64,000 nucleotides of DNA from Myxococcaceae bacterium (GTDB taxonomy: Bacteria; Myxococcota; Myxococcia; Myxococcales; Myxococcaceae), in contig JAEUJQ010000005.1 of assembly GCA_016793095.1 (NCBI GenBank), forward strand, positions 62,001 through 126,000, written 5' to 3'. The position numbers and the translations under genes are program-made. The notes under the pieces are model-generated. The model saw nothing but the letters and a program-made list of their open reading frames with translations, was not told where the DNA came from and made no database searches. This document shows, in pieces, positions 42,271 through 50,915 of the stretch; position 1 is the stretch's first letter; the number at the start of each line of letters is the position of its first letter.

Positions 42271-42309
42271 GCTGGGGACTTCCTCTGGAGGTCCCCAGCT
42301 TTTTCTTTT
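42271..42309 (+). terminator. Rho-independent terminator after the 41579 gene
   Basis: GCTGGGGACTTCC (42271-42283), loop TCT, GGAGGTCCCCAGC (42287-42299): 13 bp with one wobble, then TTTTTCTTTT. 29 nt after the stop. The best terminator in the window. Confidence 0.9.
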
Positions 42310-42349
42310 CCGAAGGTGTTTTTCTCGCAGGTGGGGCTGAGGGGACTCA

Positions 42350-43015
42350 ATGAGCACTGAAAAGAAGGAACCGCCCAAGCCGATCGCGCCGGACATTCCC
42401 GTTACCGCGACTGGACAGGTGATCGCTGGCGAAGTGACGAAGGACTACGAGAAGATCCTCTACACGCCTGAGCGGCAGCAGATGCTCCTCAAGGGCGAGC
42501 TGACGCTGAAGGACTACCACGCGATCAGCGGCCCCGAGATGCTGCAGATGGCGCTCATCGGCTTCCGCATGTACGAGAACGGGAAGTACAGCGAGGCGGA
42601 GACGATCTTCAACGGCCTCATCTCGCTCGATCCGCGTGAGGCCTACTACTACACGGCCCTCGGCGCGGTGTACCTCGCCCAGGATCAGTTCGAGCGCGCG
42701 AAGCACAACTTCGATCAGGCGCTCGTCTTCAACCCGAAGGAGCTCGCCGCCTACGTGAACCGCGGCGAGGTGCACCTGCGGATGGGCAACGTGATGGAGG
42801 CGGCCCAGGACTTCAAGTCGGCGGTCGACCTCGATCCGTCCGGCAAGGATCCGCTGGTGCTGCGCGCCCGCGTGCTCGCGGCTGCGGCGCTCGAGATGAT
42901 CGAGAACGCCCAGAACGAGGGTGGCGCTGCTCCGAAGAAGGACTCGGGCAAGAAGGCAGAGCCGGCCAAGAAGGCCGAGCCCGCGAAGAAGGCCGCGCCC
43001 AGCAAGAAGAAGTGA
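42350..43015 (+). CDS. TPR protein, LcrH/SycD-like, with lysine-rich tail
   Basis: 221 residues. Three TPRs ('ALIGFRMYENGKYSEAETIFNGLISLDPREA' at about 68-98, 'LGAVYLAQDQFERAKHNFDQAL', 'RGEVHLRMGNVMEAAQDFKSA') match the LcrH layout. The last 35 residues are a low-complexity 'KKAEPAKKAEPAKKAAP' tail. It is probably a chaperone for a secreted protein and it follows the strong terminator, so it needs its own promoter or read-through. Confidence 0.7.
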   Translation: MSTEKKEPPKPIAPDIPVTATGQVIAGEVTKDYEKILYTPERQQMLLKGELTLKDYHAISGPEMLQMALIGFRMYENGKYSEAETIFNGLISLDPREAYYYTALGAVYLAQDQFERAKHNFDQALVFNPKELAAYVNRGEVHLRMGNVMEAAQDFKSAVDLDPSGKDPLVLRARVLAAAALEMIENAQNEGGAAPKKDSGKKAEPAKKAEPAKKAAPSKKK

Positions 43016-43018
43016 CGC

Positions 43019-43624
43019 GTGGTGAAGTCGTCTCGCAAGCCGACCCCGGTCCCCGTCGTCTACTTCCCCAAGAAGGCGACGAGGACCGTCAGTCGCACCC
43101 AGACCATTCCTGAGCTGTTCCTGGGTGGGGAAGACTCGAAGACGGAAGAACTCGACACCTCTGAGCTGCGGCGTGGCAAGCGCCGCACCCGGAGTGGTTC
43201 GTTCGCCCGCACGACCCTGAGCGACGAGACGCCAGCGCCTGCCGATCACGGGCAGGCGCACGCGGACATGGCCGCGCTGGGCCATGAGCTGTTCTCACGT
43301 GGGAAGGTCGCCGAGGCGAAGGTGATCTTCGAGGGGCTCGCGGCCAACACCGTCGATGCCTTCGTCTACACCATGCTGGGGACGATCCACCTTGCCCAGA
43401 ACGAGCTCGACCGGGCGCTCGGGCGCTTCGAGGAGGCGCTCAAGCTCGATCCCCAGGATCTCGCGGCGCTGGTGTACCGCGCCGAGATCCGCCTCCAGAA
43501 GAAGAAGGTGCGACAGGCCATCGACGATCTGCAGCGCGCGATCGGCATGGGCAGCGACAACGAGCCCTTCGTCGATCGGGCGCGACGGCTGCTTCAGATG
43601 GCGAGGCGAGCCGTCAAGCGCTGA
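43019..43624 (+). CDS. TPR protein with basic N-terminal extension
   Basis: 201 residues, GTG start (a second GTG follows). About 75 basic, Thr/Arg-rich residues precede three TPRs ('MAALGHELFSRGKVAEAKVIF', 'LGTIHLAQNELDRALGRFEEALKLDP', 'RAEIRLQKKKVRQAIDDLQRA'). It is related in style to the previous gene and starts 3 nt after it. Probably a further chaperone or assembly factor. Confidence 0.68.
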   Translation: MVKSSRKPTPVPVVYFPKKATRTVSRTQTIPELFLGGEDSKTEELDTSELRRGKRRTRSGSFARTTLSDETPAPADHGQAHADMAALGHELFSRGKVAEAKVIFEGLAANTVDAFVYTMLGTIHLAQNELDRALGRFEEALKLDPQDLAALVYRAEIRLQKKKVRQAIDDLQRAIGMGSDNEPFVDRARRLLQMARRAVKR

Positions 43625-43699
43625 GGCGTTCGCTCGCCCGGCCCGGCTGGTTGGTTGGACCGCCCCTTCGTTTCGGGGTTGGGCTAGGCTCGCCCGTCG

Positions 43700-45832
43700 A
43701 TGGACGCCTCAGCCGCCCCTTCAGGCTTTCTCAACAAGTACTCGGACATCGCGCTGGCGATCGTCGTCGTCGCGATCATCGGCATGATGATCGTGCCGCT
43801 GCCGACGCTGCTGCTCGACATCCTCCTCACGGTCAACATCAGCCTGTCGGTCATCATCCTGCTGATGACGATCTACATCCCGGGCGCGCTCCACTTCTCG
43901 GTCTTCCCGACGCTGCTGCTCATCACGACGATGTACCGTCTGGCGCTCACCGTCTCGACGACGCGCCTCATCCTCGCGACGGGAGACGCCGGCGAGGTCG
44001 TCTATTCGTTCGGCAACTTCGTCGCCCGCGGCAACTTCGTGGTCGGCGGGATCATCTTCGTCATCCTCGTGATCGTGAACTTCATCGTGATCGCGAAGGG
44101 CTCGGAGCGCGTGTCCGAGGTGGCCGCGCGCTTCACCCTCGACGCCATGCCCGGCAAGCAGATGTCGATCGACGCCGACCTTCGCGCCGGCTCCATCGAG
44201 ATGGAGGAGGGGAAGCGCAAGCGACGCGACCTGGAGCGCGAGAGCCAGTTGTTCGGCGCCATGGACGGCGCGATGAAGTTCGTGAAGGGCGACGCCATCG
44301 CCGGCATCATCATCACGGTCGTCAACCTCGTGGGTGGCCTCGCCATCGGCGTGATGCAGAAGGGCCTGTCAGCGGGCGACGCGGCGAAGAAGTACTCGCT
44401 GCTCACCATCGGCGACGGCCTCGTCGGCATGATCCCCGCGATCCTCATCTCGACGGCCGCCGGCATCATCGTCACGCGCGTCGGCGGACAGGAGGAGGGG
44501 GCTCACCTCGGCAAGGACGTCGGTGGCCAGCTGATCGCCTTCCCCCGCGCGATCGCGATCGCGTCGGGCATGTTGATCGCCCTCGGGCTCATCCCCGGTC
44601 TGCCGAAGCTGCCCTTCTTCGTCATGGGCGCGCTGGCGGGCGTCGGCGCCTACAAGCTGCTCACCAAGGGCAAGAAGAAGGCGGAGGGCGCAGCCGAAGG
44701 CGAGGCTGGAGAGAACGGTGAGAACGGGGAGACCCCGGCGGCCGCCGAGCCGCAGCCCAAGGAGCCGATCAACCCCGACTCCGAGCTCTTCATCCCGGTC
44801 GTGACGCCCATCGTGCTCGAGGTGTCCGACGCCCTGGTGCCGTACGTGGACTCGCGGCAGGACGGCGGCAAGTTCCTCTACGAGCTGATCCCCTTCATGC
44901 GCGACGGGCTCTTCGTCGAACTGGGCGTGCGGTTCCCCGGCGTGCGCGCGCGCGGAAACCCGGGCCTGCCTCCCGGGGCGTACCAGATTCAGATCAACGA
45001 GGTGCCGGTGGTGACGGGCCAGGCGACGCTCGGCCACATCCTCGTGAACGACACGGTCGATCGTCTCAAGCTGATGAACATCGAAGGCTTCGAGGCGGTG
45101 AACCCTGCGACGCGGCAGCCGGCCGCGTGGGTGCCGGAGCAGAACAAGGAGATGCTCGAGGCAGCAGGCCTCACCACGTGGGACGTGCCCGGCTACATCA
45201 TCCTGCACGTGGCGAGCGTGCTCCGCCGTCACGCGCGCGAGTTCCTGGGCGTTCAGGAAGTGCAGTCGATGCTCGACCAGCTCGAGAAGGCCTTCCCCGC
45301 CATCGTGAAGGAGGTCGTGCCGAAGGTGGTGACGATCCTCAAGCTGTCGGACGTCCTGGGTCGCCTCGTCGAGGAGGAGATCTCGATCCGCGATCTCCGC
45401 GGGATCCTCCAGGCGATCGCCGAGCACGGCCAGACCGAGGCAGACAGCGTGATGCTCACCGAGCACGTGCGGTCGTCACAGAAGCGCTACGTCTCACACA
45501 AGTACGCGCGCGGGACGAACACGCTCATCGTCTACCTCCTCGACCCGCAGATCGAGGAGGCGATTCGCAGCTCGATCAAGCGCACCTCGGCCGGCACGCA
45601 CCTGGCCCTCGAGCCCGACATCGCGCAGGAGATCGTCCAGGCGGTGAAGAACGAGTGCGGGCACCTGCCGCCGACGGCCCAGCGCCCGGTGATCCTCACG
45701 TCGATGGACATCAGGCGCTACGTGCGGAAGCTGCTCGAGTACGAGTTCAACCCGCCGTTCTCGGTGGTGAGCTACCAGGAGCTCTCGCCCGAGCTGAACA
45801 TTCAGCCGGTGGCGCGCATCAGCACGCGCTGA
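43700..45832 (+). CDS. sctV: Export apparatus protein SctV (FlhA family)
   Basis: 710 residues, normal length. Eight N-terminal TMs (about 15-330), with the FHIPEP-family block 'TTMYRLALTVSTTRLILATGDAGEVV', 'RFTLDAMPGKQMSIDADLRAG', 'DGAMKFVKGDAIAGIIIT' and 'GMIPAILISTAAGIIVTR'. A Gly/Glu/Ala linker (about 330-355) joins the four-subdomain cytosolic part that forms a nonameric ring and binds chaperones. A TAGGCT box is 9 nt before the ATG. It closes the plus-strand locus; the converging FHA gene ends 59 nt away. Confidence 0.95.
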   Translation: MDASAAPSGFLNKYSDIALAIVVVAIIGMMIVPLPTLLLDILLTVNISLSVIILLMTIYIPGALHFSVFPTLLLITTMYRLALTVSTTRLILATGDAGEVVYSFGNFVARGNFVVGGIIFVILVIVNFIVIAKGSERVSEVAARFTLDAMPGKQMSIDADLRAGSIEMEEGKRKRRDLERESQLFGAMDGAMKFVKGDAIAGIIITVVNLVGGLAIGVMQKGLSAGDAAKKYSLLTIGDGLVGMIPAILISTAAGIIVTRVGGQEEGAHLGKDVGGQLIAFPRAIAIASGMLIALGLIPGLPKLPFFVMGALAGVGAYKLLTKGKKKAEGAAEGEAGENGENGETPAAAEPQPKEPINPDSELFIPVVTPIVLEVSDALVPYVDSRQDGGKFLYELIPFMRDGLFVELGVRFPGVRARGNPGLPPGAYQIQINEVPVVTGQATLGHILVNDTVDRLKLMNIEGFEAVNPATRQPAAWVPEQNKEMLEAAGLTTWDVPGYIILHVASVLRRHAREFLGVQEVQSMLDQLEKAFPAIVKEVVPKVVTILKLSDVLGRLVEEEISIRDLRGILQAIAEHGQTEADSVMLTEHVRSSQKRYVSHKYARGTNTLIVYLLDPQIEEAIRSSIKRTSAGTHLALEPDIAQEIVQAVKNECGHLPPTAQRPVILTSMDIRRYVRKLLEYEFNPPFSVVSYQELSPELNIQPVARISTR

Positions 45833-45891
45833 GTCCGTTCTCTGGCTGGGCCGGCGGCACCTGTGATCTTCGGCGCTGGCGACAGCCCGGG

Positions 45892-46965
45892 TCAGGTGAA
45901 GAACACCAGCACCATGAGGACGATCGCGATCAGCACGAACACGGCTACCAGGCCCAGGCCGATGAGCGTCTGCTTGTTCGAGAAGTCGATCAGCTTGCCC
46001 GAGCCCTCCTCGGCGGGAGGGTCTTCGGTCGTGTTGGCCGGACTCTCGCCGTCCTCGGGCGGCGGCTCTTCGGCTGGAGCGTCGCCTGCGTCTCCGGGCT
46101 GGCTCTCGGAGGGGCTCTCTTCAGCAGGCGCGTCGGCGGGCTGCTCGGGCTCGGGTTCGGGCGGGGCGGCTTCGGGCTCCGGCTCGGGCTCCTGCTCCTG
46201 GGCGACGCTGACGGTGCCCTCGGTCTCCTGAGACTCGGACGGGAGCACGACAGGGGTCTCGCGCACCTCGGACGGATCGAGGAAGAGGAGCTTGACGCCA
46301 CCGATCTCGAGCTCGTCACGATCCTTGAGCGTCTGCTTCTTCGTGCGCTTCTTGTTGACCTTGATGCCGTTGCGGCTGCCGAGGTCTTCGACGTGCACAC
46401 CCGACCAGTCGCGGCGCACCCGCGCGTGGCGCCGGGAGACGAGGTCGTCGTTGAGCACGATGTCGGCGGAGTCGTCGCGGCCGAAGGTGTACTCCTGGGC
46501 CTCTTCGATCTCGATGCGGTGGCCCTCCCGCGGGCCGGTCATCACGCGGAAGTAGGGCTGCTCGCCGCTCGAGCCGAGCCCCTTCATCACGTCCTTCACC
46601 AGGTTCCGGCTGACGAACATGGTGTTGCCGGCGTTCGACTCGGTGACGTCGGCCACGCGATCGAAGACGACGTCGAACTGGGCGATGGCGATGGTGTCGC
46701 CGTTCGAGAGCAGCTGCTTCTCGTGCTTCTTCAGCTTGGTGCCATTGAGCAGGGTGCCGAAGCTCGAGCCAAGATCCTCGAGGAAGAAGAGGGTGCCGTC
46801 GCGGCTGATGCGGGCGTGGTTGCGCGAGACCGCCGACTGAGCGAGCACCACGTCGCAGCCGTCGTCGCGGCCAAGCGTGATGGTGTCCTCGGTGAGGGTC
46901 ACCACCTGCGGCTTCTCGGCACCGCCGGCCTCGGCGCGCCGTTTGACGGTGAGGCGAACGCCCAT
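45892..46965 (-). CDS. Tail-anchored protein with two FHA domains
   Basis: 357 residues. FHA 1 (about 20-100; 'ITLGRDDGCDVVLAQSAVSRNHARIS', 'DLGSSFGTLLNGTKL') and FHA 2 (about 140-215; 'YTFGRDDSADIVLNDDLVSRRHARVR', 'DLGSRNGIKVN') both keep G-R, S-R-x-H and N. A long acidic Pro/Glu/Ala linker leads to one C-terminal TM ('TLIGLGLVAVFVLIAIVLMVLVFF'). FHA domains bind phosphothreonine, so a Hanks kinase could recruit it. SctD proteins also have an FHA-like cytosolic domain and TM but then a large periplasmic part, which is missing here. Confidence 0.85.
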   Translation of the reverse strand: MGVRLTVKRRAEAGGAEKPQVVTLTEDTITLGRDDGCDVVLAQSAVSRNHARISRDGTLFFLEDLGSSFGTLLNGTKLKKHEKQLLSNGDTIAIAQFDVVFDRVADVTESNAGNTMFVSRNLVKDVMKGLGSSGEQPYFRVMTGPREGHRIEIEEAQEYTFGRDDSADIVLNDDLVSRRHARVRRDWSGVHVEDLGSRNGIKVNKKRTKKQTLKDRDELEIGGVKLLFLDPSEVRETPVVLPSESQETEGTVSVAQEQEPEPEPEAAPPEPEPEQPADAPAEESPSESQPGDAGDAPAEEPPPEDGESPANTTEDPPAEEGSGKLIDFSNKQTLIGLGLVAVFVLIAIVLMVLVFFT

Positions 46966-46971
46966 GGTTCC

Positions 46972-48012
46972 TCAGTCACGCACGTACTGCTGACACGTCG
47001 CCGTCTGCGACTGGTACTCGGTCTCGTTGGCGAACTTGAGGAAGTTCTTGCAGGCCGTGGTGGCCTGCTTCTCGTCGCTGCGGTTCTTGAAGAGCTCGAA
47101 GAGGCCGAAGTGGCACAGGGCGAACTTCGGATCGTACTTGAGGCAGCGCTTGTAGGCCCGCTCCTCGTCGTTCACGAGGCCCTGCTCGCGGAACTTGAGG
47201 GCCGCGGAGTACTCGCTCTCGGGCGTCTTCTGGCCTGCCGCGCGCTCCTTCACGTCGGTGAGGGCCTTGTCCTGCAGTTTGCACTTCTTCTCGGCGTTGA
47301 TGATGTTGTTGCGGCACAAGATGTTGTTCGCGTCGGCCTCGATGCACGAGCTGAAGGCGTCCTTCGCGTCGCAGGGCTTTCCGCTCTCGACGAGGGTGTT
47401 GCCCAGCATGAGCCACGCATCGACGAACTGCGGGTCGAGCTGGGTCGCCTTGGTGAGCTCCTCGACGGCGGTCTCCAGGTTGCCCTCTTCCATCGCGATG
47501 GCGCCGAGCTCTTTGTAGGGGTCAGCGAGGCTCCCGTTCACCTCGATGATGGTGCGCAGCTCCTTCTTCGCCTTGTCGTCCTGCTTGAGGCCGCGGAAGG
47601 CGAGCGCGAGGTTGTACCGGGCCTCGGTGTAGTCGGGGTTCACCTTGAGGGCGCGCTGGAAGTTGTCGTGCGCTTTGCCGAACTGCTGATCGCCCAGGTA
47701 GATGTAGCCGAGGTTGTTGTACGCCTGCGCCTGATCCTGGTTGAGCCGCAGGGCTTTGATGAAGAGCTCCTTCGACTGCTCCTTCTGGCCCCGCTTCAAG
47801 GCGATGAGGCCCTTGTTCACCCAGAGGTCGGCGTACTGGGGCGAGAACTGAATGCCCAGATCGCACTGCACCTCGGCGCGGGTGAGATCTCCCTGCGAGA
47901 TGTACTCGGTGCAGATGTTGTTGGCCTCGAGGGCGCGGGGGTGCGGTGGCGGTGTGGTGACACACGCGAGCACGGCCAGCGGCAACAGGCCCATGAGGAC
48001 ACGACGCGTCAT
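46972..48012 (-). CDS. TPR lipoprotein (Tgl/PilF-like layout)
   Basis: 346 residues from ATG 48012. Lipobox 'LLPLAVLAC' (Cys about 17), then about seven TPRs ('GLIALKRGQKEQSKELFIKAL', 'LGYIYLGDQQFGKAHDNFQRALKVNPD', 'LGAIAMEEGNLETAVEELTKATQLDP'). Outer-membrane TPR lipoproteins of this type act as pilotins or assembly factors, for example Tgl for PilQ in Myxococcus. It is 6 nt upstream of the FHA gene. A link to the T3SS-like locus is suggested only by position. TACACT lies 10 nt before the ATG. Confidence 0.75.
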   Translation of the reverse strand: MTRRVLMGLLPLAVLACVTTPPPHPRALEANNICTEYISQGDLTRAEVQCDLGIQFSPQYADLWVNKGLIALKRGQKEQSKELFIKALRLNQDQAQAYNNLGYIYLGDQQFGKAHDNFQRALKVNPDYTEARYNLALAFRGLKQDDKAKKELRTIIEVNGSLADPYKELGAIAMEEGNLETAVEELTKATQLDPQFVDAWLMLGNTLVESGKPCDAKDAFSSCIEADANNILCRNNIINAEKKCKLQDKALTDVKERAAGQKTPESEYSAALKFREQGLVNDEERAYKRCLKYDPKFALCHFGLFELFKNRSDEKQATTACKNFLKFANETEYQSQTATCQQYVRD

Positions 48013-48122
48013 GGTGGCGGGCAGTGTAGAGAGTCCGCTGGGGGCCGGCAACGACCCGTTTTGCTCAAACGAGACGGATTTCCGCAGGTTGCGGTCAGCA
48101 AGTCCCGTACAATGCCGGCGCC

Positions 48123-48683
48123 ATGCGGATCGCCCTCAAGCTCGCGCTCGCGTTCAGCCTCGCCGTTGGAAGTACCGCCCACGCCACCAGCTTCGCGAAC
48201 CGCGGGCTGGGGCTGGGCATTGGCTTCATGAAGCTCTTCACCGACGACTCCTCGGTGCCCGACTGGGCTGCGCCGCTCTGGCTCGAGGGCTCGTACTACG
48301 CGGAGAACGGCTTCGACGTGTACGTGCGCATTCCGCTCGCGCTGGCGTACGTGAAGATCGGCGCGCCGACGACCTCGGGCGCGGGGATCGTGGTGGCGAC
48401 GGGCGGTCAGGCTGGCGTCCGGTACCTCTTCCTGGAGGAGTCCTTCAGGCCGTTCGTCTCGCTGCACCTGTCCGGGATCTACGTCATCCGCCCGACGCAG
48501 CAGGGGACGATCGACGTCGGCAGCAACCTGCTGGCGGGCCCGGGGGTCGGCGCGGGCATGGAGTACTTCGTCGGGGACAGCGTCTCACTGCAGCTGCGTG
48601 GCTTCTTCGACTGGTTCATCGCGCTCAACTCGCCCCAGCGGTTCAACCTGGGCGCCACGCTGACGGTCGCGACGTACTTCTGA
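48123..48683 (+). CDS. Small secreted beta-barrel-like protein
   Basis: 186 residues with a signal peptide (MRIALKLALAFSLAVGSTAHA). The mature part alternates in the manner of an 8-strand outer-membrane barrel ('GFDVYVRIPLALAYVKIG', 'GAGMEYFVGDSVSLQLRGFFDW') and ends with Phe ('TLTVATYF'), the usual BAM signal. A TACAAT box lies 9 nt before the ATG with no ribosome site between, so the mRNA may have almost no leader. Function unknown. Confidence 0.65.
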   Translation: MRIALKLALAFSLAVGSTAHATSFANRGLGLGIGFMKLFTDDSSVPDWAAPLWLEGSYYAENGFDVYVRIPLALAYVKIGAPTTSGAGIVVATGGQAGVRYLFLEESFRPFVSLHLSGIYVIRPTQQGTIDVGSNLLAGPGVGAGMEYFVGDSVSLQLRGFFDWFIALNSPQRFNLGATLTVATYF

Positions 48684-48704
48684 CCGCCGCACGGGTCGAG
48701 CGCG

Positions 48705-49679
48705 CTACGCCGTGCGGCCGGGCGGAGGCGGGGCCTTTCGCCTCGTGCTGAGCAGCGACTTCTCGGCCTTCCGCGCGGCGAGTGAGGCCGTCACCAGCAG
48801 CACCAGCTTCTCGTCCGACAGGTGCGGCGGCTTGAAGAAGCCGAGCTCGTCCTGCAGGCGCTGAGACAGGGTCGAGAAGAGGTGGAGTCGGGCCTCCATG
48901 CCCAGCTCTTCGCGGCGCATCGCGGCGGCGAACAGCACCGTCTCCTCGTCTGCCGACAGCTTCGCCACGCGGGCGCGGAAGTCGGGGTCGCCCAGCAGCG
49001 CGGTGTCACCCTCGGGCCGGGTGAGTGACGCAGGGATCTTCAGCCGCCGCTCGCGTACGACGACAGTGCCGGCCAGCAGATCGCCGAGGCGCTGCTGAGA
49101 CTGGGTGAACAAGGCCGCGGCCCCGCCCACGAGGTAGAACAGCGGCAGGCGATCGACGGGCCGCGCGAGGTTGCGCAACAGCGCCTGGAGCCAGCTCACC
49201 CGCACGCCGCTCTCCTGGATCACGCGCAGGCCGAACAACCGCTTGCCGATCGTCTGACCGCTCCACAGGCCCTCGAGGAAGATCCCGTAGCCCCAGTCGA
49301 CGAGGAAGTAGAGGATGAAGACCAGCGCTCCGCCGATCGCGGGCGAGATCAGGTTCATCGCCAGCCCGCCCAGCGAGAGCAGCAGGCCCGTCGCCATCAG
49401 GCCGATGGGGAGCGTGAGATCGGAGGAGTCGGTTTCCCGCCGCGCGCCGAACTTGCGCACGAGGAGCAGCACCAGCCCCACCACCGCGACCGCTCCGCCA
49501 AGGTAGAGGGCGAAGAAGGGCAGGAAGACGATCGCGATCGCCAGCACGATGGTGACGAAGGTGTCGGCCAGCCAGGCGAGGAAGCGGCTGAAGAGGCCCG
49601 CGAGCACGAAGTCGAACTCGACGTACTCGGGGGTCAAGACCGAGTGTTGCCCGTCGAGGTGGAGGCGATCGTCCGTCAT
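48705..49679 (-). CDS. RDD-family membrane protein
   Basis: 324 residues from ATG 49679. RDD hallmarks: 'FVLAGLFSRFLAWLADTFVT' with the Arg-Asp-like pair in the first TM, 'SGQTIGKRLFGLRVI', and 'LLRNLARPVDRLPLFYLVG'. Four to five TMs in the first 220 residues, then a cytosolic tail. RDD and SpoIIM-like proteins are regular partners of the MoxR/DUF58 cluster, which lies just downstream here. TACGCT at 49712-49717 (minus strand) could be the -10 box. Confidence 0.85.
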   Translation of the reverse strand: MTDDRLHLDGQHSVLTPEYVEFDFVLAGLFSRFLAWLADTFVTIVLAIAIVFLPFFALYLGGAVAVVGLVLLLVRKFGARRETDSSDLTLPIGLMATGLLLSLGGLAMNLISPAIGGALVFILYFLVDWGYGIFLEGLWSGQTIGKRLFGLRVIQESGVRVSWLQALLRNLARPVDRLPLFYLVGGAAALFTQSQQRLGDLLAGTVVVRERRLKIPASLTRPEGDTALLGDPDFRARVAKLSADEETVLFAAAMRREELGMEARLHLFSTLSQRLQDELGFFKPPHLSDEKLVLLVTASLAARKAEKSLLSTRRKAPPPPGRTA

Positions 49680-49932
49680 CGGTCGGGCCCGAGTCTTTCT
49701 CAGCGCCGGGCAGCGTACCAGCGCGGACATGGATCATCGGCCGGAGGACCGGCGGAGCGCCTGACGGGAGGTGGCGCTTCACCTTCGCGGACGTCTTCAG
49801 TCCACGGCGCCATTCCTGTGGCGGCCCTGAGGGGAGGGTGACGAGCCGAAGAGGCCAGGCGCGGACGCCGGAGAGAGCCTCTGGGGGATGGAGAACCGTC
49901 CTCCAGCGTGGAGGGGACAGGCCGGCCCGGCC

Positions 49933-50420
49933 ATGTTCGCGAACCTCGTACTGGTGGTGGGGCTGTCGAGCGCGACGCGGCTCGACGGAGGCCAGGGACC
50001 CGAAGGCGACAGCGGCGTCATCGCCGCGGAGGTGCCTGATGCCGGAGTCGTTGTCCCGACTGCGGCCCGGCCGGCAGAGGCGCGCCCCGGTTGCGCGGCC
50101 GGCGAGCGCCGGAGAGACGATGAGGTCCGAGAGGGCCTCGCCGATGGGCAGCGGCCCGCGCTCCTCGAGGATCGCAGGCGATCGCGCTCACGCAGCAGGC
50201 CACCGGGCAGCTTCAGGGCATGTTCAAGCGGCTCGCGGCGAAGATGGAAACCGACGTGCGCGCGCTCGGACAGGCGTACGAGAAGCTGACCCACGCTCAC
50301 AACGCGCTCGTGGACGAGGTGCAGGCGCTCCGCGCGACCGTCAACGCGCTCGGGCACGCCGGGCCCCCGCGGCGCACGCCTGCGCCTGTCGAAGGCCGGG
50401 CCCTCGAGGAACTCCCTCAC
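49933..50420 (+). pseudogene. Probable remnant of a secreted coiled-coil protein gene
   Basis: A signal-peptide-like start at ATG 49933 ('MFANLVLVVGLSSATRL') with a 'DSGVIAAEVPDAG' stretch is in one frame. A convincing coiled-coil stretch, 'QAIALTQQATGQLQGMFKRL' to 'NALVDEVQALRATVNAL', is in another frame from about 50175 to 50355. Between them no frame looks coding. Either the gene carries at least one frameshift or these are chance stretches. No homologue recognised. Confidence 0.35.
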
Positions 50421-50915
50421 GAAGGAGTGGGAGCCTCCTTCGAGCCGGGTACGCAGGGCCAGGAAGGCCCAGGCCTGACGGCGAGGCGCCAGGACCGGTG
50501 CGCAGCCGCGGTGCGCGCCGCTGCCCGGGGGAACGCCGCTCGACGCGGCGCGGGCAGCCGAGGCCGAACAACGCCCTGCGATGATCAAATCAGCCTCGGG
50601 AGCAGCACGTTGTTCGATCTCAGGGCGTCCGGTTGCCTCGATGCGCCCGTGGCCACGCCCAGACACCGATGACGACGGGTATCGCCTCGCTCGCCTCAGT
50701 CGACGTCCGATGGCCGCGGCACCAGCACGTCCCTCATCTGGGCGCGCGTGACGCAGCCCCTCACCGAGACGATCCACCGGGGCGCCGTCGAGGTCCGGTT
50801 GCTCCAGGGAGGCGTGCTGGGCGGCGGCCGCGACCGCCCGCAGGCGTGGGTGCGCGGTTGACCCTCGTCTCACACGTGCTCGAGCGCCCGTGGTTGCTGC
50901 TACGCTTCCGCGCCG
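50421..50915. other. Non-coding or decayed stretch before the SpoIIM-like gene
   Basis: About 500 nt with no frame I can defend on either strand. Stop codons and low-complexity Arg/Ala/Pro translations dominate. It includes TACGCT at 50901-50906, 9 nt before the next ATG. No repeat ends or transposase remnants were noticed. Confidence 0.4.

Noticed and set aside
25093-45832. Reading the whole locus as a flagellar operon
   Set aside because: No FlgB/C/D/E/G/K/L, FliC, FliD, MotA/B or chemotaxis genes; sctI, SctJ lipoprotein and LcrH-type chaperones fit an injectisome-like machine better.
45892-46965. Calling the double-FHA protein SctD
   Set aside because: It ends at the TM and lacks the large periplasmic ring-building region of SctD; only the FHA-plus-TM logic is shared.
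45127-48231. Very long plus-strand open frame over the FHA/TPR region (about 1034 codons)
   Set aside because: It is antisense to two well-supported genes, and its translation is Arg/Leu/Val/His-rich without domains. Such long shadows are expected in GC-rich DNA.
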